Assembly: GCA_026261815.1 (NCBI GenBank)
Contig: JAMPIT010000417.1
Span: 1,211,501 to 1,275,500, forward strand
Reading direction: 5' to 3'
DNA: 64,000 bases
Origin: Monarcha castaneiventris obscurior
Taxonomy: Eukaryota; Chordata; Aves; Passeriformes; Monarchidae
A program made the translations under genes and the position numbers. Shown here piece by piece: positions 43,001 through 55,000 of the stretch (within the stretch, counting starts at the first letter, position 1; every line of letters begins with the position of its first letter). Under the pieces are notes generated by a model. That model saw only the letters and a list, made by a program, of their open reading frames with translations. It did not search any database and had not been told where the DNA came from.

Positions 43001-46000
43001 TTGTTGCCAAGCAGTTTGCACTAAGTCAAGGACTTGTCTCTCACCACCACCAGCGAGGAGTCCGATGGGCACAAGAATTTGGGAGGGGACACAGCCATAA
43101 CAGGTGACCCCAGGTGACCCCAACGGACCCAAGGGGTATTCCATACCTTATGGTGTCATGCTCAGTATATGAACTAGAGGGAAAGCTGGCTGGGGAGGAG
43201 GGCAGGAGGGAGGCCTCTGCTCTGGGACTGGCTGGGCATTGATCAGTGGATGACGAGCATTGTGCACCACTTGTTTTGTATATTCTGTTATTTCTCCCCT
43301 TCTGTTTCTGTTCTTATAAACTGCCTTTATCTCAAACTACAAACTTTATTTTTTATTTCCCATTTTTCTTCCCCATCCCACAGGAGGAAGTGAAGAGTGA
43401 ATGAGTGGCTGTGTGGTTTAGGTACTTGCTAGGTTAAACTATGACAAGAGCCTTTACACTGCCCTCGCTCTCCCTGTGTGAGAAACTCATCCTTCATTAG
43501 TCCCTGTCTCATTACAGTCAGCTAATGATGCAGAAAACTGCTTGCCACCTCCCAGCCAGAAGCAAGCTGATGCCTAAGGCAGATTTTCTTTGTCTTCAGC
43601 AGTGGTGTGAACAAAATGAACAGTGCAAGCGGTTGCATCTGCCAGAGCTGCTGGTTGCTCCTCTGCATCGACTGACACGGTATCCCCTCCTCCTCAACAA
43701 CATCTGGAAGAGGAGCACTGATGAAACAGAGAAAATTTTTATCCAGTCACTTAAAGAGAAGGTGGAAAAGTCCATAAGTAAGTAACAAAGGTTAAAAGTC
43801 AAGTATGCAGTTACAAATTAGAAAGTTACGTAGCTTTCTTGTGCATGTCCTTTGAAGTGTGAATTGGTCAAGTGTCTCTGCAGAAATGCAACAAGGATGC
43901 ATGTGCCTTTCTACAGTCCTGAGTCTCATTCTGTAGGGAATGATTTGGGCAACCTTGTGCTGTCAAAGCCTCTCTGAGCAATGTCACAGGACTCCCAAAT
44001 CAGTGAGTCACTTGTATTTTCTCAGAATCATCTGCAGTGACAGGCAAACAATTAAGAGCAGATCTCAAATTGGAACATATCAAGAAATCTCAAACAAAGA
44101 AGTCTTTCAGTTGGATTTATGTCTAAGGAGGATTTTTTTAGGGCTGATCCTTAAGAGGATAAATTTGCACTCACAAGGGGAATATTATGCCTGTGACCTT
44201 TCACTAATGACAGGGTCCTACCATGTAAAGTTGTCTCAGCTACAGATTTTCTTTAGCTATTGTGAAAAACAAGGGGTTGGTCCAGATATTAAATTTTCCC
44301 TGCATTTTGTTTTAAGTAAATAATTTATTAATTCAGTCTTGTTTGGGGAGCTTTAAGTGCATCTCTCAGAGCTTACGATCATATAGTTCATCAGGAGAGA
44401 GGTTTATTCCCCAAAGCCTTCCTGCGGCCCCCACTGAAATCCAAGACAGGACAGTACATCTGCAAAACACTTATCACAGCAGTCCTGACAGGGACAAGTA
44501 CCACACAGTGCTTCATTCTCATGAGCAGCACACCAGGGCCTTGAGCAACCCAGCAGGGTGGCTCACTCAGAGAGCAACCCTAACTCCTGCTGCCATCCTC
44601 CTCCCCATGCTGGAGGCTGAAGGCTTGAACATCTCCCCAGGAGATGTGGCAGAGAGAGAGTTAATGCATTCTAGACATACATAAATCTGGGGCTCCTTCT
44701 TCTTAAGTAAATATTCCAATGACAGAATGACCACCTAAAAGAGAGACTCAGGTTCTTTCTCCTCTTGCCAAGTCTTAAGAGGAGTCTAACCTAATGCTCA
44801 CACAAGGAGCACACCTCTCTGTGCAGAACGTGTGCCATAGGAAAATAAGAGGGGTTTGTTGCTAGCCTGGGGATGTCTGCTGGAAGGACAGCAGTTTTAG
44901 GTATGGCCACAAAAGACCATGGGATGTCTGTAGAGTATTACCGGCAGAATAAATAGGTCCTTCCAGAAATTAGACACCTCTGGATCAAGGAAACCAAAGA
45001 TAGAAGGGTGACCCCTCTTTATTCACAGACACCTCACAAAGATCTGCCCTCGTTTTTTGATCAGTGAATCAGTAACATAAAGAACAGCTGTAGTCCAAGC
45101 ACTCCCCTTCTGGTGGGGCGGTCTGTGTCTGAAACCATTATCTGCAATACCACTCCATCCAAAGACTTGAAATTTAAGTTGCAGGTCCATTAAAGCTTTC
45201 CCTGTAATGGCCCTGAATCAGCAAAGACACAGTCCCCATTCTTCAGATTTTGAGGAAAGCCCACCTCAGTTAAATACTTCAGTCACTCCTGGCAACAGTT
45301 CCTCTGAAATTAATTCTCATTAATTTGAACAGTCTTTTCATCAAGCTGTATATATGAAATGAAAATTATTTTTTTCTCACTATGCCAGACAGTTTAGAAT
45401 GACAGGACTTTTTTAAAAGACATTTTAATATTACAGTTTGAGTTTTATATGATTTCCTCTGTTCCCCAGACAGATTAGTAAAGACAACCTTTTCATTTAG
45501 CAGTGAATTTAAGCATCTTTGAATGCATGAATTGAAATTCTGTCCCTGCTGATCTAAGTAGAGTTTAGGCATTTTTTACAATGAGATCAAGATTTCATCT
45601 GGGGCCTTACACGTGAGGCACTTCAGCTTTCACTGGAGAAAATCAGTATTCAGCATCTTCTAGAAACAGGACTGCTTTTGCCAGCCCTGGCAGTAACTGG
45701 TGTTTCACACATTTCAGGGGATCTGGAAGGTAAAGTCAAGTGGTTGGACAACTTTCAGAAGTTCAGGCAGCTGCAAGAGGTCATAATTTGGCCTCAGGTC
45801 TGGGATCGTGACAAAAGGTTCTTTGTCCCAGAGGTAAGCAGATTTTAATGGGCATTTTTTTCTAGAAGAGGGTTTCATTTCCTCTCTATCTTCATAGTGT
45901 GGTCTAAAATTGGCTGTCTGTATTCTAGTTAGTGGGGATGGCTCTGCTCTAACAGGAGCAGCTGCAGCCTGGGCACTGCAAGCACTGTAGCTGAACACAC

Positions 46001-49000
46001 ACAGCGCCTTGGATGACAGCATGGGTTGCTCTCAGTTATATCCAAGAGAGGATGATAATACAATCAAGCAGGACTCTACCATATTTGCTTTTAGGTGACA
46101 GAATGAAATGGGATAGATGTAAGTATTACCAGCATTTAATAAAGTAGAAATTATTTGCCCCTTTCACTTCTCAAGCTGAGCCAAAGAACTTTTCATTTAC
46201 ACTTTAACTGCATTACAAAAAATTACACAGCATACCTGGGTGTGCACATTTCTGCTGTGGTTACCCCTTTACCCAAACAGACAGATTTTAAGCAGCACTA
46301 TGGTAACATCAAATGGGTCTCCTCTCAAGGATTATGTCTGCTCACATACATGGCTGCAAAAACTATTAAACTCACTTTGGAAAAGTAAAACCCAGCTTAA
46401 CATTCCAAAACCATAAACACATCTAAGCAATAGCACTGCTGAAGCAATACAGCCATGTTCAGTTATCAGCTGTGGAATGTATTTAGCCTGAGGTCAGAAC
46501 ACACATATGCTCATCTTGTTTAACTGCTGGTTGCCTCCCAGTTCACCATCCATTATGCATGATTCCCCATTTTCTCTCTCTCACTGTCATTTTTTTGGGT
46601 CAAGTGTTTGAAGCAAAACTTAAGAGAAAACAGCAGTGAAAACGTTTTGTCTTCAGCGAACAGACTTCTCCTTCATGAAGGGCGGCTGATGCTAGCAGGT
46701 AATGTCCCTGAATGTCCTGGTGTCCAGAGATAGCTTAATATAGAATTATACATTGTTATGGCAGGTCCAGAATAAACCTCTGCAACAGCATTTGGGCAGG
46801 CAGGAAAGAAAAAGCAACTGTACAGCTTTTCAGAGAGAGACTGAGATACAGCCAACCTGCCAATAGGATGAGTAGCCTGTATGAGTGTTTATTGTCATTT
46901 TTCCTGGCAGGCAAGCAGTTGTTTTATCACAATGAGGTAGCTGCTACAAGGTACAAGTTTAGTAGCCAAAATGACTGAGACATATGATTTAGTGCATTTG
47001 AGAATGCAGACTGGAGGCCAAGTAGTTGTGAACTATACTGGAAATGAGGCTTGTTAAAAGCATTTTGTAAGGTGAAGTGATTCATAGATGTGCCTCATCT
47101 TAGAAGTAGCAATTCCTTAAAATAATCACACCATAAAAGTGATTTTTTTGTTTTCCTTCTCAGAAAGCACAAGACTCCTTGACGTCTACCTCTTCTTATT
47201 CGATGATTTCCTACTAATTACCAAAATTAAACGTAGCAAAAAGGTAATAATGTCTAGAGATATACATGGTTGAAGTTGTTACATTTTTTAGCTTTTGGAT
47301 GGATTTTGAATGTACTTTGGAAGATTGATCTAATGATAAAAATACAAGATGACTAATCAGTATGAAGAACAGCTGATACTTCCTTATGCAAATAGCAAAC
47401 CATAACACTGATTCAGTAGCCTTCTCCTAGACTCAGTATGGCACAGGAACACTATTACAGGCAGAATTTACATTACAAGACCTTACTATCTTCCTGATGT
47501 TGTTCTCATGTGCTGGATTCCTAAAGCCCAGAAAAGTTTCAGGAATGTAAGACTTTTTCTAATGGTCCCTGCAACCTGAGAATTTTTTTATCCCAGAGAT
47601 ATCAGAACTTTCGAAAAGAAGAAAAAAAAATTAAAAGGAAAAAAAAGAGGGAAAGGCTAAAACTGATGGAAGATTGGCTACAGTTATAGTTGTCCTCTCT
47701 TTGCCTTGATTTCCCCAAGTTTAAAATTGAGATAAAATGATTGCTCTTAGGAAAATGTTTCTTAATGAATGATTCTATAGAGTTCTACAGATGACAAATA
47801 TCTGTATTTAGACACCAACAGAAGACATTGGATGACCTGAAATTCCTAAAGCTTCCGTTTCGGAGTTCATCTAGCTAATTACATTTATGAAACTAATGTA
47901 AACTGAGTCTAAATGGACCTGTAATAAATCTCCTGGATTTTTTTTTTAAAGAAGCAGATGTTCTGCTTTAGAAAGGCAATAGAGAAAGCATGCAGTGAGA
48001 GGTTTTAGACTAGCAGCACCATCCCTTAGCAACAGGGGTGGTGAAGGAAGCAGAAATTCAAGGGGCCTGGTACCCTTAGGCAAATCTCTTTGAGGGCTGT
48101 CCCACGTACATGTGTTGGTGAACCTTCTGTGAAGGGCTGCAACTCAGCTGGAGCTCTGGGAATTCTGTCTCGTGCATATACAAGAGGGGAGATGGGGAAA
48201 TGTAATTCCAAGGAATGGAGAAAAAACCCTGCTATTAAAGTAAGGAGGGGAAGGGGAAAAATACTTTTGGAATGCCTTCGTTCTCGGCTTGTGGACTTGT
48301 GTTTCTATTGTAGCTTTCTAGTGCAAGGTGTGACCTTGCAGGAGAGCTCCAGGTACCAGCCAGTTTTTCTAAGATTCCTCAGGCAAATAAGCTGTGTATC
48401 TTTGATAAGGGAAAGAATATAATTTAGAGTTGTTTAGTCCCTATACTTCATGAGCAGATGGCAGACAACCTGCTAAACAACTTCATTTTCTATTCCCAGA
48501 AATATGGAGGCTCAGACACCAGCTTAATCCCTGTCTGTCCTTCCCTCACTCCTGAGCTGCAGTCCTTCATAAGAGAGGGGGGACTTTGCACAGTCCTAGA
48601 CCAGCCCATCCCACTAGACAGACTGATACTGAAAAACGTTGAACCCATCCACATTACAGGTATGTGCCTGCATACACTTGAATGCCTGCATGAACACCAT
48701 GTCAATGCACTGTCTGTGGTAGCATAAGGACAAGCTGCTGTTTGCCCACAAACCACCCCCAGATGCCTGGAGTGCAAACACTGGTGCCTCAGCACTGCCT
48801 GGCTTCACAGCTCTGCTCCTGCTGTGAGGCATGAGCTACTGCCTCAGCCTCCACAGCCCGCAGCCCCCCGCTGCCAGCAGTGACTCACACACAGCAGTGA
48901 CTGTCACACACTATCCATTCACCCCAAAGGAGGTATCAAGACTCCAATGACTTCTTTCTCACGAGCCAAGACTTGTCCTAACTGTCCTAATACACTCTAT

Positions 49001-52000
49001 CAAACCCCAGGCATCTTTCCCAAGAACATTTTCAATCCCATACTAGTTATGAAGCATTTTTTCAGCTGTACCACTAGACTCTTCTCCTGGGTGTCCTCCC
49101 TCATACCCAGCAGCCATTCTCAAAGAGGCTGGAGAGGAGATTGACCTCCTGCTACTGCTCCTACTCACATCTCCACCAGCTCTTGAGAGGATGGAGATCA
49201 CCCTATGTACATCAATGTACAATGTACACCCTAAATACATCAATGCTTCCTTGCTCTCAGACATCCAAACGCATCACTGGGGAATACGCCTCCTATTACT
49301 GCTGCTGTGCAGTTGGGCGAGGGGTGGAAGAGGGCTGACTGCCACAGAACGAGCAGCCTTACCCTGCCAAAACAACCTTCCTGAAGTCACCAAGGGGTCA
49401 GGGAGCAGGCATGAAACACCAGGCCTCCCCTCGGTCAGAGCCGCTGACACAGCAGGCTCTCACACACCTCACCTTGGTGGTGAATGGTGCCACAGCCAGT
49501 TGGTGGCCAGTCATTAGCGATGTTCCCCAGGACTCAGCGTTGGGGACGGTCCTGGTTAACACCTTTAAAAAAGACCTGGATGACGGGAGTGAGGGAACTC
49601 AGTTCATAGATGACATTAATTTGGGTGGGATTGTTGATCCACTGCAGGGCAGTAAGGCTCTGCAGAGGGATCCAGACAGGCTGCATCGACAGGCTGAGGC
49701 CAACTGCATGAGATTCAGTAAGGTGAAGTGCCAGGTCCTGCACTTCAGTCACAACAACCCCATGTAGCACTATGGGTTTGGGGAAGAGTGGCTGGAAAGC
49801 AGCCCGAAAGAAAAGGACCTGGAGGCGCTGGTTGACAGCCAGCTGAACATGAGCCAGCGTGTGCCCAGGTGGCCAAGAAGGCCAATGGCATCCTGGCAAT
49901 AGTGTGGCCAGCAGGACCAGGGAAGAAATCGATCCCCTGTACTTGGCACTGGTGAGGCCACACCTCAAATTGTGTGTCCAGTTCTGGGCCCCTCACTACA
50001 AAAAGGACATTGAGAATCTGGAGCGTGTCCAGAGAAGAGCAGTGAAGCTAGGGCAGGATCTAAAGAGTAAGTCCTAAGAGGACCAGCTGAGGGAGCTGGG
50101 GTTGTTTAGCCTGGAGAAAATGAGGCTCAGGGGTGACCTCATCACTCTAAAACTACCTGAAAAGAGTCTGTAGCCAGGTGGGTGTCTATTTCTTCTCCCA
50201 GGCAACCAGCAACAGGACAGGAGGAAATGGCCTCAAGCTGCACCAGGGGAGGTTCAGGTTGGATACCAGAATTTTTTCACAGAAAGGCTGGTTAAGGATT
50301 GGAACAGGCTGCCCAGGGAGGTGGTGGAGTCACCATCCCTGGAAGTGTTCAAGAAACAACTGGAGATGGCACTTAGTGCTGTGGTCTAGCTGACATGGTG
50401 GTGTTCAGTCAAAGGTTGGGCACAATGATTCTGGAGGCCTTTTCCAGCCTTAATGACTCATTGATTCAGTCTAACACTGCCAAGATCACAGGAGCCTCCT
50501 ATATCAAAGAGAATGAAAAGAAATACAAGTCTCTGGGCTCCAGGGTCATTCTAATTCTAAAGACCGAGAGGAAAAGCTTAGGGAGCTACAGTGCTCTGTG
50601 TGAAAGCAATAGATATGGAAAATAAACCTAGAGCCTGTAAAATTTACAATAACTTTGAAATACATTCACCCAGACTATTTAGCATTCAGCATCAATGCTG
50701 AGAGGATATAAAGGTAGGCAATAAAAGGAAAATTTCTAAAGATGAGATAAGGGGATGAACACACAGAATAATAACCTTTTTTTAAACATGCTCCAAGCCC
50801 TGTCTGTTTGCCTAATAAGTCCCTGTGCCAAACCAGCAGAAATGGAGCAAATGCATCAGCCACCATTTGCCTGCAGGGTGGAGGGGAGGGCTGCCCCACA
50901 TTCTGCATAAGCCCAGGCTGAACACAAGGTCAACAGCTCCTGGGTGCTGGAGAGGGCAGTGCAGCCACTCTCCAGTTTGGACCTAAAAGATTGACCATAA
51001 AAACCATAATGGAGATGGAAATACGATTTTTGGATATTTTTTTCCAAGCCAGCATTTCCCATAGAGATTCCTACCAGGGTCTTTCTACCTCTGTGATCCA
51101 GCTGCAATAATGAGAATAGACAAAGTTGTCTTCTGCATTCCAGCCCAGGCTCTGTCCACTCTATGACCCTTCCCTACACCCTGGGCCTGCCTCATTGCCT
51201 GACCTCTCCCCCATATATTCTTACCAGCTTTATTACAGCTGTAGCCACAGCAGTCTCTGTTACTTACTTGTAGTCTTACACCACCTCGGAAGCCCCTTCC
51301 TAATAGAGGACCCCTTGGGGTGAGGTTCAGTAAAAACAGTGAGAAAAATTACTATAGGGAGATTGCAGTTCAGTTTCCCACCATTCTGTGTAAAACAACA
51401 AGCAAACATTCCAGTATCAACAGAAAATGTCCCTTTGCAGGAGAAAAAAAAATATTTAATATTGTCTGGAATGTGTGACCTTGGGGAATGTTGCTAATAT
51501 ATCTGCAGTCTCAAAGCGACTTTTATTACTGGTGGCACTAAAAGATTAGTTAGCCTGTTCTCAGAAAGGGCATGTGATCACATTAATCAAAAATGAAATC
51601 CTGATTTTTGATCTAGCAAGTACTTCTGTATCCATTAGTTTGCAAAGGGTTGACATCACTTTGAAAATAAACAAAGCTCAATACAAGTACTACAAAAAAA
51701 TATACATGGCACTATATATTTGCATTTTGGCAGCAGGCAGGAGGCTGATAATTATGTAGGATAATTCTTGTCCAAAGCCACCTATGCATTAGTGAAGGGA
51801 TAAAAGATAAAATGGCACGTTCGTAACACCAGGAAGGTACCCTAAAAGCAGAACTATCTGCAAACACCATGACCTTGTACAAGAGATATAATACATGTAA
51901 ATGTAATAGTAGGAACTCAGCTCTGAAGGTTGTAAACAGCAACATACTTTCTGATTAGAAAATCACTTTCCTTTTATCATTCTGCTTTGGATTTAATCTT

Positions 52001-55000
52001 TGCAACTATTTATTATTGCTCCACTAATAATGCTTTACATTACCTCTGAAGGGGCCAGACTCAGTAGTATCTACTGTCACTATATCAAAGACTGCTAATC
52101 TTTCCTGCCACAGAATTTCTTTTAGAAAATATTATTGACTAAAGCCAAGCATTGCCCAGAAAATTCATTTTTAGAACTGTAAAGTTCCTTTCCCTATTGA
52201 CCACAGACAGACAGAAAAGCATGAGTTCAGAAACATATCCTCTCTGTTGCTACACATTTTTGCTGCTGATTTGCCGCAGTAATGTAACCAGTCTGTGCTC
52301 CACTTTCGTCTTCTATAAAACTAGGATTATAGGGTTCTTCATCTTGCAGAAACATTTTGAATACTTGGAAATACTTGGACAAGAAGCATTACACAGCAGC
52401 AAGATACTGTACATAGTACAAGGCTTTTGAGTAAACTATATGGACTAGACAAATTTATGAAAAAGATATGTCAACTGCAGTAGACTCAGAAAAATGCTGC
52501 CTTGCCCTGGCAGCTCGAGATCTGGGCTCTCCTCAGGCTCTGTGGGTTCAGAAGCACGGCTCTGCTTGGGGACAGCATTCACAGGCAGGCAATCCCACAC
52601 CTTGTTCACCATCGCTTCGCTTAGAGCAACGTCAACTCCAGCTAAAAAAAGCAGTACCCTGTGAATCCAGAGCACTGGAACAGGCTGCTGTGCCCCGCTA
52701 CCTGCTACTCCAGCCCACCCAAGTATGTCTGCTGTCTGCCACAGGGCTTCGGCTGCCTGAAGATGCTTTTCCCTCCTCTTCCCCCAGGCTTGCTTCACAG
52801 CAGACTTAAGCCTCCCCTTTATCCCAGACATGAGATTGGTGTCACTTCGTCCCCTTGCAGAGAAAGGCACTAAACGATGCTCACAGTCATCTTCAGGAAC
52901 AACAGTCTGGCAGGAAACAGAGACAACACATCTGGCTGCCAGCAGCCAACCAGGGGCATCCCCAGGACCACCCACTCAGGCACGTGCCCAGGGAGAACTC
53001 AAAGCCAGCACTAGCCTGAGTGCAGCCACTGCCCCACGTGCCAGCCATCATACAGACTTATTTAAATAAAATAAAAATGGGACCTTTCTAATTTTTGGTA
53101 TTTGTTTTTCTCTAACTTCAGTTATGACTTAGTCCACTTTGAAGGGAAATATTTCTTAATGATCCTCAGGTAGATTCAAAAGCACCTTAGCTGCACAATG
53201 ATGAAGCAATTAAAAATAAAACAAATACAAGAAGAATTAACATTTTGAAACAAGAAAGCTCCGTACACAACAAAAATAACTCTCCCTATGAGGGTACAAC
53301 TGCCCTTTTAGAAATCAGAAAAGATGCTTATATATATAATTTCTTTGATCATAATCAATGTGATATAAAATTGGACTGACAGTTGTATGAGGTGCATTTA
53401 TATCTTCTTTACATTTTTTTCACAGTCTTCAGCCTGCGAAATGCTTTTCTAATACAGCATGAGAACAGGTATAGGCAGTGCATAGCAGTCTTCTTGCTAC
53501 AAGCTCAGACAGAGACTGCCAAGGTAGGTAGCACACCTATTTTTTCTTCTCTAATTACACAGCTATGCTTTCCCTAAAGGAGGATGGCAGCCTAAAAGTG
53601 GTCATGCTGTCATAAGAATCTCTTACAGTTGTGACATTTGACCAAAACTAAAAGAAAACACAGTAACACCACAGTGCTCTGGCTCACGTATTTGTTACAG
53701 AATTTTTGCTGCTGAACATGCTCCAGTTTTCTATCAGGGTTGATAGCAGGTCATATTCTTGTTGAAAAACATTATCAATTCTGACTGCTAAATAATAGAT
53801 CCATTTCTTGTGTCACAGAAGACAGTCAGCCCCTCCAGAGGAGTCAACACCGAAACAAGCCCCCTACACCCAACTCACATGCAGTAGTACTCAGATCAGA
53901 AAACTGTCTCATGCTCATCTATTCACAACATGCAGCTTGCAATTTCAGACTGAACAGATGGTATGATTAATTCCACTGTTATATAAATTTACCCCTCATT
54001 TTCACACCATATCACATTTCTAGTAACAGCACTGTATATAACATCTGAAAGTGTGGCAGGCACTTCACAGTATTTTGCTTTCTCATGTAAGTTGAATTTC
54101 CCTCTTTATTACCTAATGCACAGAAATTTGACCACCATTAATACTAATTCTTAAAATTGTGGTAGGCTTTTTCCAAGAGAAGCACTGAGTGAAATCTTTC
54201 AATTTTCAAGTCACTGGCTGGTATTTGGAATAGCTATCTACTCGAGAAGTCATTACTTTCTCCTGCTACTGAAATATGACCTTCTCTTTCCAAACCTGCC
54301 TTGATATCAGAGCTACCATCTTCTCTATGTCATAGAATCATAGAATAGTCTGGGTTGGAAGGGACCTTTAAAGGTTTTAGTCCAAAGGATTAATCCTTTC
54401 AGGGTTAGTCCAGTGTCTAATCATAGCAGTTCAGAGACGACTCAACTTCTGTGACTAGCAGAGAGAAGCAAATTACATATTTGAAATTATCTCTCTATCA
54501 CCCCCTGGCCTCGTACCTGGGTGACAGCAAATATGGAGCTGAATGCTGTCAGCATGATAACAGAGACTGAAATTCAGATGGCAGCACATGACAGATCTTG
54601 GAGGGGGACAGAACTTGTGATGCTGATAGGACTGGAGCTGTCTTAATCAGAGAAATGAGGAACCCAAACTGAAAGGACAGCATTAAGCTAATTAATAAAC
54701 ATTACACAGAAAGGGGTGCAATAGCCTGCAAAAAGCTTCATCATTACAAGCAGAGCATTATAATCCTACCTTCCAATCAAAACGGGAAATATTCACTGGA
54801 GATCCCTGGCCCCAGACACAGATTTCAGCAGCATGTAATGGCCTGAACAACTGGGAGAGTCTCGGTTGTGGGATAATTCATGTTTCCTTCAGCAATTATG
54901 AGCATGACCCTGAAGAGAGGCTAAATAAAACTTAAGGCTATGGGTTTTTATGCATCTAACATAATGGAACTTTTTTAGGTTGTCTTGGTTGTCTTTATTT

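Noticed and set aside
49534..49968. 144-codon minus-strand open frame
   Set aside because: It is the antisense of the CR1 reverse-transcriptase remnant.
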